NCBI RefSeq assembly: GCF_022376445.1
Contig: NW_025954964.1
Coordinates: 434,001-498,000, forward strand
Direction of reading: 5' to 3'
Source of the DNA: Fomitopsis serialis
Lineage: Eukaryota > Basidiomycota > Agaricomycetes > Polyporales > Fomitopsidaceae
DNA length: 64,000 nt
Positions 46,201 to 56,233 of this stretch are shown here, in pieces. Below the pieces are notes generated by a model, which made no database searches, was not told where the DNA came from, and worked only from the letters and a program-made list of their open reading frames with translations. How positions within the stretch are numbered: position 1 is the first letter of the stretch; each line of letters opens with the position of its first letter. Both the position numbers and the translations under genes were made by a program.

Positions 46201-46970
46201 CAGGAGTCAGTTTTTGTTTAGCCTCATTGAATGCACTCATTGTTTGTTGTCCCTTGTAATGACTGATCAATGTCTTGTGGCTCTTCAGGCCATGCTTCTC
46301 TGCCACCGCGCGTGCACTGAGTCGTTTTTCCCCATCCGGCTTGCCCTGCTCTCGGGTATATTCCTCAAGGGCATCGGAAAGTATCCAATTCTTGATGCGG
46401 TGTTTCCTCTGTGTTTTGATGCGGTCTGATAGTGCCTTTCCCATGGCTGAGTGTTTGTGTGAGCAGGGTGGTGATGCAACGGGCACAGAAGCGGGTGTAT
46501 GGCTTCGCAAAGCCGTGAGATTGAGAAGTGTCAACATGTTCAAGCACGTGTTCAACAACATCACGTGATCATGTTCACGTGCGGCCAGCGATACATGTCA
46601 CTCTCGAGTCACTCTCAGCTTGTCCATGCTCTGTAGGCTCCAGTGTTTGCTATTGTTGTTGTGATACCTATGAAAGTAGTTACATGATTGGATCTACTAT
46701 ACATAAAAAAAATGTCTGGCACAGACTGCATGCACAGCTCTCCCAATAGCCTGAGATCATCTTTGGTACACTACATATTGGGTATTTTCAAGGGTATATG
46801 CTTTCACCATGCATGTTCTACGCAATGTTTTGTCTCAAGAGAGTTCAGACATGAGCAATAGTATTGCATTATACTCGAGACAAATTTTCAGGCCGATATG
46901 TGAAGAGTACGTAGTGTCATTGTCATCTGGGTAAAGGAACCCCCGTGGGTAAAGGAGTGGTAGTACACTG
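43275..46970 (-). mobile_element. pogo-like (Tc1/mariner) transposon
   Basis: Perfect 25-bp inverted ends (CAGTGTACTACCACTCCTTT plus ACCCA) lie at 43275-43299 and 46946-46970. Both are flanked by TA (43273-43274 and 46971-46972), the duplication expected for Tc1/mariner and pogo elements. A second GGGTAAAGGA word at 46929-46938 makes a subterminal repeat. The flanking sequence joins into a form like 7735-7765 when the element is removed. It carries the decayed transposase gene on the minus strand. A small acidic open frame (43534-43725, minus) follows it, of unknown meaning. Confidence 0.9.
44249..46444 (-). pseudogene. pogo/Fot1-type DDE transposase
   Basis: Starts MGKALSDRIKTQRKHRIKNW at 46444. 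An N-terminal psq-type helix-turn-helix (RLSARAVAEKHGLKSHKTLI) is followed by a CENP-B-type segment (CPNIHKHVNAILHAKHGLEG). The DDE core shows IYGMDKSGF, VLIVDGHSSHY and the third Asp in GLDVMCFARMKEIW. A short intron with GTGTGT...TTTTCTAG splits SGAS and FCHSENGWTDGEIAMSWF. TGA stops lie at 46046-46048 (in WVG*FL), 45905-45907 and 45512-45514. The C-terminal tail seems to change frame near 45165 and again near 44930, and ends PKAPKKC at 44249. It is inactive, but the ends of the element are intact. Confidence 0.82.
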
Positions 46971-47149
46971 TATCTGGTTTGGCAAGTTATGCACATTTAA
47001 CAACATGACTAGACACAGCCATGTGTGTGCTCCCAATATGTCTGATATATATTCACAATCACAACACACTTTTGTATCATGGAATTTGTATAGGAACTGT
47101 TAATCAAGTCAATAATGACAATGATCAGAATTAACTGTATCATTTGAAC

Positions 47150-49310
47150 TGAGTAGGTCATATACTTCCCTACAAATTGATACTACATTGGCTTAGACCT
47201 CCCAATGTCAGAGTCTGTTTAGGCCAACTATGCTGAGTTTGTTACACTCATGATGCCTTTTCATGAAATGTAGCTCATGCTGTGGAAAAGCAGGAAGTCA
47301 CATGTGTCATGTATAGCTGCAAACTTCTAGATGCAGTATACAGGAGTGCTCATCTGCATTCCTCTCCTCATCCCATAGCCTGACATCATTCCATAGCATG
47401 TTACTGTCAATACAGATATAGGTAACAACATTCTGGCTAAATGCATTAGGTGGGAACCTGATGTTGTTGCTCCATAATTTATACTGAGGAGTTCACATTA
47501 CTAACAAATGAGGGCATCCACAGATTATCAAAGCTATGTTACTGTCAAAGTTTCCTGATTCATGACCTGAGTGATATGTCACAGTCATGATTATGGATAT
47601 TCAATGGAGAGCAAGAACCTGTAAATAAGAATTTTATCATCAACTTTTTCTTGCACAGCAGCAGGCAGTTTGCAAGAGTCTTGCACCCTTTCATATGAAT
47701 GAACTGTGGTCCCATACAAGAGTATGGTACTTATGTTGCAAAGTGCTGCCAGAGCTTTGGGTGAGCACAATTACCACATATATAGTACCTCACTGATTTT
47801 CTGGGGTGTTTGGGGCTTTTCTGAGCCTACACAAGGAGGTTATGTGGCCTCAGAATGAATATCCTGCACATGTTCATGCTTTGTTCCATGCATAAGGAAC
47901 TATGAAGGCTAGGGAAATCATGGGAGGGTCTGTGAAGCAGGAGCTATCACACCACTTGAATCAGGATTACTACATATGGTAGGTGCCCTCCCAATTGGGA
48001 ATACCACATTGGGCAATGCTTTGTGGGCCCAGTAAATACTGTAGAAATGATGGTATATTCAGAGTACATGATTGCATCACTTCAAGCAACTGGCATATGG
48101 TGAATCATAACCAGCATACATGCATTATATATGTACTGTGTCCCATTCTTGTAGTGCTATTGTGAGGCATCAAGAGTTGCTGATGCTCCTGCTCATGAAC
48201 ACATGGGTTATATCAGTGTTTATGTGACACAAATTGCATCTTTCCATAGCTATAGGCATTTGTGACTTTCTCCATCATTGTGTTTGTCTGCTCTGTGCTT
48301 GTATCAAAGGACAATCAGAACAGTATACATTCCTATACTCATTGGTTCAGGGTGCTACATAAGGCAGTTGCTGGGGAAAATAGTAGAGCCACTCTCCCAA
48401 TAGTAAAGGAGTATTATTGTTCAGAGTTTTGAGACAGTACATAATGTCCCAAACATGGTGAAACAGGGCAGCTCAGCTACAGTTGTGCAAGAACAAGTCT
48501 GCAACCACACATATCATTGGTTAATGACTGTGTGGAGATATTGGCATAGCTATCTATGATCAATAAAGATTTATGATCAAAAAATATGCACATTATGAAT
48601 TCTCTAGGATACTCAATATTCAGGATTCAATGCTCTTGTGTCTTGTGTCATTGCAATGAGGATGGTGAGCAAGTACCTCTGTGACTACTATAATACTGCC
48701 TGATGATTTCCACTTGGCCTGTGTGACTCATGTGAGGTTATTGTTATTGTCACGGTTTGACAACTGCTTGGTAAAGCATGGTTAGCCTGACAGACTAGTA
48801 TATATCAATGCATTTGATAAGTGAGATTCAAGCAATGATTTCATGAGCTAGAAGACAGACAACTTGAATACAACTGGGATCGTATTGCCATGCATGGCCC
48901 ACTCCCCAGCAAGTTAGAGAATTTTGGAAGTAACATAGCTTTGATAACCTGTGGATGCCCTCATTTGTTAGCAATGTGGACTCCTTAGGGTAAATTGTGA
49001 GGCACCTTTTGAACAGTAGGTGCCCACCTAATGCATTTAGCAGATTGCTACATATACCTGGATTGACAGTAACATGGAGTGATGTCAGGATAAGGGATGA
49101 GGAGAGGAATGCAGTTGATCATTCCAGTATACTGCATTGAGAATGTGTGACTTACTGTTTTCTCATAGCATGAGCCACAATTCATGAAGAGGGGGTATCA
49201 TGAGTGTACCAAAATCAGCATGGTTGACATGAACAGACTCTAACAGTGACAGGTCTAGGCCAATGTAGTATCAATTTGTAGGGAAGTATGACTTACTCAG
49301 CCCAAATGAT
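47150..49310. repeat. Inverted repeat pair inside copy 4 and its right flank
   Basis: About 47150-47560 matches about 48910-49310 in reverse complement. For example GGCCAATGTAGTATCAATTT at 49258 corresponds to AAATTGATACTACATTGGC at 47175, and ATCAAAGCTATGTTACT at 47545 pairs with AGTAACATAGCTTTGAT at 48928. The arms diverge by roughly 10-20 percent. The B terminus at 48914 sits at the inner edge of the right arm. A further direct repeat links 48385-48490 and 49380-49490. Confidence 0.55.
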
Positions 49311-50243
49311 ACAATTGTTTGTGATCATTGTCATTATTGAGTTACTAACAGTCCCTAGACAGATTCCATGATACAACAATCTCCCACTAGTAAAGTAGTA
49401 CTTTTGTTCAGTGTTTTGAGACAGTGCATAATGTCCCAGACATGGTGACAGGGCAGCTCAGGTACAGTTGGCCAAGAACAAGCAGGGCTTAGTCTAGGTA
49501 AGGAAGTCAGGGCTTAGGTATGCATCACTCTCTCTTTGCACGCCCACGTCTGAACTCCAATGAAGCACCCTAGAGCTTTGATTTCATCCTTGGTCATTTT
49601 TTCACTCACCCATCCCTCCCTCTCCACTTTTCTCACCACTTGCTTCCCAGCTCTCAGGCAAGTGCATTCCCCTTTCAGTTCATTGGCTCAACATGCCTCC
49701 TCCCACAACCTGTGAAGGATCACACTATGAAGTGGCTGCAGTTGTCTTGCCTACCCTCACAGCTCATCCGTACCCACAGGTCCCAGTGGTTTGTTTTGGG
49801 TCTGGCAGGCTGCACCCTGCACTTGTTACTACTTACACTCATCTCTCTCACCCCTGATACTCTCGAAGATCACGCGGTGGTCTACCCCACTCTCCCATTG
49901 CAATGTTTCCCATTACTTAGCTCATGTCTCACGTCTCGTATAGTACTATTCAAGTCCTCTCTAATAATACTACTCTAATCAACAGAACACCAAACAGAAA
50001 TACCTAGACTGGAAGTGTTTCTTGGACCCAGCATTTGTTTGGTGGTGTTGGTGCAAGTCATGTCATCTGGGAGTCTGAAAATTTTGAACTCTGATAACTG
50101 ACCATAACAAATGTTAACTATACATGGTAAGCTGGGGGCAAATGACTGTACCTGTGGGAAGAAACTGCCACATCAGGCACCACTGGAAGTGTTTCAGGCC
50201 TGTCCATCATAAGAATGATACCTTTGTACCTCAGGGATTGTAA
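48915..50243. mobile_element. Repeat debris ending in an A terminus
   Basis: The last 250 bp (about 49995-50243) are the inverted A end, with GTCTGGGAGTCTGAAAATTT and finally GTACCTCAGGGATTGTAA. It is very similar to 9380-9621. The C/T-rich part at 49540-49980 gives an open frame of biased composition but no supportable gene. Confidence 0.5.
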
Positions 50244-50954
50244 AATACATACACATGCAAAGTGGTTATATGTGAAAGTGGTTATACTTGGAGCCTTGTA
50301 CAGTACTAGTAGTATCAAATTGTATTATTTGCTTAGCTGAACTTGTAGACCTTTAGTGTAATTCAACTACATAAACTATGGTACAGTAAGGATAAAGTGC
50401 ACTTCTTGAGGTGAAATGTAGTCTCTCACACCAGCTTCAGGTGCCTTAATATACTCATGTTCAAGACATCCAAAATCAGAAATAGAGCACATGGCCTCTT
50501 CTATAGATGGCTTAGGCTATCTAGGTATTTGCTGATGAAGAGACAATGCCCATCTCTGAACAACCATGGAAGCATCTTGCTGTCGCAAAAGCATCTTTGT
50601 GACATCATCACCCAATCAGGTGAGCTGTAGTTCCTTTATGGCACAACAATCTGTAGGCAGCAGGCAAATACTGCCAAATCAGCTGCTTCTATAGTAGTGT
50701 ATCCTATTGCTACAGTTGTGTAAAGTGATCTGATTTCATGAACATTTAATTCCTTGATGATCACAGTAGGGATGACTGACATTGATAGCCAAGTTACATG
50801 CAGGTAAAGAGTAAGGGGTATAGTGAGTGTGAATTGGAGCCATTACAAAAATCAGGCCAGAGGCTATTGATAACACCAGCTACAATATTCAAAACAGTTT
50901 GAGCGAGATTATCAACTAATGATAGTGGATACAAACAAGGATGGCTTGCCATGT
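50244..50954. other. Intergenic, AT-rich
   Basis: This is the border between the transposon island and the core genes. It contains the 3' flank of the CLIP-type gene. No gene, repeat end or RNA gene was recognised. Confidence 0.5.
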
Positions 50955-53900
50955 TCAGAAGACATCCAATGAGTGTGGGCAATTTGCAGCAGTGTGGCCC
51001 CTTCCTTCACAGTCCTCGCAGTATAACTCCTCCAGGACAGCAGTACTGGATCGTACTGAATCAGCAGAAGGCATACCATCCTTGAGAAGATCGCAAGAGA
51101 AAATATCGTGTCCTGGGCGCTCGCAGATCTCACAGACATCTTGGGAGTTTTCGATGACGCTAGTATTCGGTAAGTTGCCATCGCTGGTGATAGCAGCGTT
51201 TGGCGTAGTTGGTTCAGTCGAAGTTTTAGACGCTTTCCTTTGCGATCGCGCTACTTTGTCGCGGAGCCGCTCCAGTTCTCGTTCGAGTTCATCCTGTGCA
51301 GATGAACTTCAGATACGATTTCGCCAAATAAGCACAATCGTACCTCGCGATAGATCTTGGATTCCACGAGGGTCTCTAGCTCTCCTATCTCCTTGTTGAG
51401 CTGCAGGGGCCTGTTAGCGTTGTCCGCGCCGCTATGTGGGCGACATACATCATGTATTGTCCGAGCGCTCTTCATATCAGCCTCCGCTTGCTTCTTACGC
51501 AGCTGTTCCATCTCGGCCTATGCAAGAAGAGCTGTAGCACCAATTACGAATGTCAAGCAGGACACATACTTCGTATTTCCACTGTAGTGTTGCGCTTTCT
51601 GTGGAGCCAGATGAAACCGAAGCGTCAGTCCCAGACGCCAGAGCCTGTTCTTCTCGCATGATACTCTGCTCCACACTCTCCTCGAGCACCTTGAGATCCT
51701 GAGCTCAGATGCATTTAATGAAGTATACTGACACATAGTGAACTGCCCCCACCTGACGAAGCTGTTCTGTTTCCGTCAATAAGAGTTTATTCTCTGACTC
51801 TAGGACCTTGTTTCGCTGAGCAGCCGCAGAGTTTTCCTTCTGAAGCTCTTGAACGATATGCCTAATGCGAAAATCTGAGTTGTTTCAATTGTCGCGGGTG
51901 ACAGCAAACGCACTTCAGGCCAGTGATCTCCTCCCGAGCGTTGGTGAGGTCGTGCTTCGATGGTGTGACTTTGCCGGAGTCGCCGCCATTCACAGCGGTA
52001 TCGCGACTGACCTTCTTGCGCACACTTTCCAGCTCGGTGGTACGCTCTTCCACCAACACCTCGAGATCTGCAAGGGCCTGACGCAGGGCGACTAGCTCCG
52101 CTTCCCGCTTGTCGCATTCTGATTGCAACTGTAAGATAGCAAACATCAGTTATCTGGACACATATGATGGAAGGGGGCGTACGAGATCAATGGTGGATTT
52201 GAGAGCGCGGTTCTGCTCATACAACTCTCCCGTGTCCCCATCAGGCTGCTGGTGTTGGCTTTGCAGGTCCGTGAGTTTTTGCCTGAGCGAGGCAATTTCC
52301 TCGTTGAGACGGGCGCGTTCTTGACTGGATCGCTGTGCAATCTCAGCCACCTTGTCCGAAGAGTTACTGGCTGTGAGACCTTCCAAATCCTACGCAAGAT
52401 AGTTCAGTATTCAGGTCGCATGAGATACGAAGGATGGCCTACCGCTATCTCATTTCTGAGGCCTTCAATCTCGGCACGGGCATTCTCGAGGGCCACTGTG
52501 TTCTCTCGCAACGCCTCCTCCATCTCTTCCACCCGTTGCCGGGCGGCTCCTTCTGACTTGGCAACCTGATCCACCTGTTTCTTGCTTTCGGCCAGCTCCT
52601 TACGCATGTTCTCCTCCCTTTCCTTGTACCGTTTCACTCTCTCGCGCACTGCTGCCTCTTCTCGATCGAATGTCGTGTGTGCCTCCTCGAGTTGGTCCTC
52701 GAGCATACCTATCCGCTTCAGGAGATGCTGCACCTGCTCGCGGAGGCTTTCGTTGTCGATCTCCACAGCGGAGGCAGCCTGACGCTGCGCCGCAAGTGGT
52801 GATAGAGGCTGAGTCTGTGTCCGAAGCTGTTCCTCAAGATTGGCGACCAGGTCTTCGAGCTCGTAACGTCGGGTGTCTGCGGCACTCAGACGCTCTTCAT
52901 ACAAGGCGATGGTTTCCTGAACGGACTGTAAGATATTGTCACAGAGCCTGCGCGAGGACGAACCTGTCCAGCCTTGCGCAGCTCATCAACCTGATGACCA
53001 AGTTCTCGGCGTTCGTCCTCGAGATCACCGTACGCTTTCTGCACCCGAGTCTCCAGCAGCGAGATCTCTGCGTCTTTGGCACCCAAGACGGCATCGTTCT
53101 CGCTCTGAAGGCCCTCCTTCGTCTGGAGAGCCTCCTTCAGGTTTGCGACTAATGCATCCCGATCGTCGAGCTTCGTCTGGATGTCCCGTACTCGCGCTTC
53201 GGCGTCGTTCTTCGCTTTGTCGATATTCAGAGACATCTGCTGTGCGGCGCGCTCCAGAGCTTCAATCGTCGAGTCTCGCTCGCTGACGGTGCGCTCCGTG
53301 GTCCTAACGAGCGATTCCAACTCGGCGATTCTACTCGCTGTATGTTTTTGATCGACCAGGAGGACCTCGAGACGCTTGGAATTGTCCTGGGCAGAGTCAG
53401 CATTTGCGCGCAGTTGTTGATTCTCATAATCCAGGGCGTCCAGCCGGGCCTGCATCGAATCGAGACGGAGTTGGAAGTCACCAGCAGAGCTCGAGCGCGC
53501 AGATGTCGACGAAGTGGGCCGTGACGGAGAAACCATGCGGTTGCCCATGATGTCCGCCATCCGGTCCTCTATGCTCCGCTGGTTCTTCTGCAGATCCGTC
53601 ACTAAACTCGGGTCGCCTTCGTTCTGAGCGTCACTGAGAGACACTGAACGCACAGAAGACGACGGAGATGCTGGAGGTGGCATAGCGATGGCACTGGGTA
53701 TACGGGCACGGGGTGTGTTCATGGATGGTCGAGACTTCGAGGGCGTCGTAGACGTCGATGGGATACCCATCCCAATTCCAGAAGCGCGACCACTTCCAGG
53801 TGCTTTCGGGGTATTGAAAGGAGATGACGAGGCATGCGTGGGAGATGAGAGATGTGTAGATGTAAACCCTCCTATCCTCGTTGGGCTGTTGGTACCAAAC

Positions 53901-55160
53901 GATTTCCCAGAGGGGCTTCCGGGGACTGGGGGCCGCGTCTCCAGTTGCTTCGCAGTCATGCCGACATATTTCGAAGCACGAGAGCCTGGAGTGACCATCC
54001 CTGTAGATGGCTTTGCACCGGGTCGCACAGGCGTTGTCGTATCCATATGGCTCTGGGACATAGACGCTCGACCTTTGGGAAGAGGAAGGCCCGGTGTTCT
54101 GCGGCCTGTTGATGCGGACGGTGTTACACGTCCATTGCTCATAGACGGAGTAACGCGTCCGCTACCGAGGGAGATTGAGGGAGTCTTGCGACCGTTGGTT
54201 GTGGTGGTGGACGCGGATGGTGTCATCCTACCGGACTGCGCAACAGACGGAGTGACGCGCCCACTGCGCGAGGATGCTACCGACGATGGCCTTGATACTG
54301 TTCCATAGCCTACGGTAGGAGAGGACAGCTTGGTCGTCGCAACAAAGACTCCGCAAGAAGGAGGACAGACGAAGTATTGTTTCCTGTTCGCCGAGACAAG
54401 TGAATGTCAGCCAGAGAAGTTGCGATAGGGCAGCACACCCGCACAAATGCAGGGTATCCGTGTCGAGAATTAACACCGTGAACTAGTAGACACGAAGTAA
54501 AGTGGTTCAAGCGAAACAGGCACTGGGGGGACAGGGAAACCGGAGGGTACATTATAAGATGTCTGACGAAAGTGCTCACCCGCTCACGACGCCATTGTTC
54601 TTGCCCTTACCAGCGAAGCCTCCGCTGAGCTCAACTCCAGCCCAGTGACCAGGTTTACCATCAATTTCTCCCAGATATCTTAGCGTGCCCTCGAACCCAA
54701 GGGACTCGATGCGGACATTGTCGCCTACCTCGAACGCTCTGCCCGCGCGGCTGGAGCTGCGTGCAAATACATCGGATTGGCGGCTGGCGGGTCGCGCGAC
54801 AGAGTTCCTGGAGCCCGACGCCGGGGTACGAGGGGGCACGGGGCTTACAGCCGAGGAGGAAGAAGCTGCGGAGGAGGATCTGCCGTTTACGGACTGACGA
54901 CCGCTGAGCGAGGATTGAGACGCGGAAGAGACGGACAGAGACGCGTTGGAAACATCGCTCGCGCGACTAGAGCGGTGCTGAGCAGGATCGTTGGCCTTGA
55001 TCGCGTCGGCGAAGGCCCTGGAGACGTAGTCGTCGTCTTGTGTGTGCGGTTGCTGCTGGGTCGTGGATGCAGAACGGGACCTGCCTGGGGTTGGAATGGC
55101 GCTCTTTCCTGGCGTCGGGATCCCGGAGAAACGGCCCCTGCCTGGGGTGGGTATAGACAT
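50955..55160 (-). CDS. CLIP-170-family microtubule plus-end-tracking protein
   Basis: Nine exons: 55160-54580, 54383-52964, 52925-52443, 52389-52183, 52128-51914, 51861-51753, 51698-51570, 51517-51344 and 51293-50955. They sum to 3,657 nt, giving 1,218 residues. The start [11 protein letters not shown] opens a Ser/Pro/Arg-rich linker. A CAP-Gly domain (about residues 141-208) reads [16 protein letters not shown] and GKGKNNG, then [11 protein letters not shown] after the first intron. A second basic Ser/Thr/Pro region carries repeated GR.TPS words, as in microtubule-binding linkers. A long coiled coil follows, and two CCHC zinc knuckles close the protein ([14 protein letters not shown] and [14 protein letters not shown]). 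This order is diagnostic for CLIP-170/Tip1/Bik1 proteins, which bind growing microtubule ends and recruit dynein factors. GKNNG replaces the common GKNDG. Confidence 0.92.
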
Positions 55161-55467
55161 GGTGGAGAGGGAAGGAGAGACGGCAGTCGGATGCGTACGA
55201 GCCGCAGAACAGAACAGACAAGTGCTGCTCCTCCCAGACGCTCCCACTGCCAGAAGCTCGTCCAGTCTAACGACTTCCGTCACTCTGCGATCGCCCGCCG
55301 GAGTGGCCGGGGTCGCGCGATGGGCCCCCGGTCGTTCATCGCACGGCTCGCGTCCAAGCCTGCTCGCTGCTCAGCTCCTCCAGCTCGCCGTCGCCTACAG
55401 CGTCCACCCATCGCGCGGCGCATCCTCCTCAGCCGTCCTCGCGGACCGTCATATCCCACCGGCAGCC
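55161..55467. promoter_or_regulatory. Shared head-to-head promoter region (CLIP / bL34m)
   Basis: Only 307 bp separate the two start codons, which face away from each other. Both transcripts must start within it. The sequence is GC-rich, without a clear TATA box, as is usual for housekeeping promoters. Confidence 0.55.
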
Positions 55468-55830
55468 ATGCCTCGCATACCTTTCCAGCTCTCCCGCCTG
55501 TTGGCGCGCCCCCCAACACTGTCATCCCTTCCCTCACAGCCAGCATCCTTTCGCCCCATTCTCACCACGGTGCTACCACGCACAGTACCGACCTTGCTCA
55601 ACAGCAACCGCATCCTCGGTCGTTTGCAGCTCGTCCCGAGCCTATCCGCTCCCTCTCCCGTTCTTCATGCCTTGCAGCAAGTCCGCTACGGATCGCGAGG
55701 AACGGAGTATCAGCCCTCGCAGCGGAAGAGAAAGCGCAAGCACGGTTTTCTTGCCCGGAAGAGGAGCCTAAATGGTCGGAAGGTCTTGGCTCGGCGTAAG
55801 GCAAAGGGGCGCTTGTATCTCTCGCATTGA
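55468..55830 (+). CDS. MRPL34: Mitochondrial ribosomal protein bL34m
   Basis: One exon, 120 residues. The C-terminal 45 residues hold the bL34 signature: [20 protein letters not shown], then [20 protein letters not shown]. This basic protein of the large subunit packs against rRNA. The N-terminal 75 residues are rich in Arg, Ser, Pro and Leu with few acidic residues, typical of a mitochondrial import sequence that is removed after entry. The start [12 protein letters not shown] was chosen because an in-frame upstream extension has no family similarity and would overlap the promoter region of CLIP. Confidence 0.93.
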   Translation: MPRIPFQLSRLLARPPTLSSLPSQPASFRPILTTVLPRTVPTLLNSNRILGRLQLVPSLSAPSPVLHALQQVRYGSRGTEYQPSQRKRKRKHGFLARKRSLNGRKVLARRKAKGRLYLSH

Positions 55831-56233
55831 GGTCAGAGAAGCGGCGGTTGGTCGCCTCGCGAGGTTCACATAGGTGCGATACATTCATTGCGTCGTATCT
55901 GAGATTTGCTCAAGGATTGAAATCTTGACATCGATAGACGGTCTTGGACTCATACATGCAAAACAACGGATAGCAGAGTGTACACGGGTCCATACATAAC
56001 ACCACTTTGACGAGTACACTCAGTACAGTTGCCGCCTGGTCAATTCAGATGCTAGTATGCACTGGTATCATCAGCACAACCGAAACAAGATGGCATTCTT
56101 CATTCCGTAATATCGGACAGTCTGCTAGTTCTAAGGGCCCGCAGCGGAGGAAGCACAGGCGCATTTCCCTTTTGCTCAGCATAGGTTTGCGCAGGAGAAA
56201 GCGGATCCCCAGGGGTGAACAGGAATCCACGCT

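Larger units (their letters stand above)
43107..48914 (+). mobile_element. A/B-family element, copy 4 (short variant with nested pogo element)
   Basis: The A terminus TTATGATCCCTGAGGTACG starts at 43107. A B terminus (GGGATCGTATTGCC...CCCAGCAAGT) ends at 48914. Subtracting the nested pogo element leaves about 2.1 kb, far shorter than copies 1 and 2 and with different interior sequence. That fits a non-autonomous variant sharing only ends. It is also possible that the two ends belong to two separate copies. Confidence 0.45.

Noticed and set aside
49640..49978. 112-codon open frame in C/T-rich DNA
   Set aside because: Composition-driven, hydrophobic by chance, no homology recognised and no splice context.
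55280..55546. Minus-strand open frame over the bL34m gene
   Set aside because: Antisense to a conserved gene. Arg/Ala/Gly-rich shadow.
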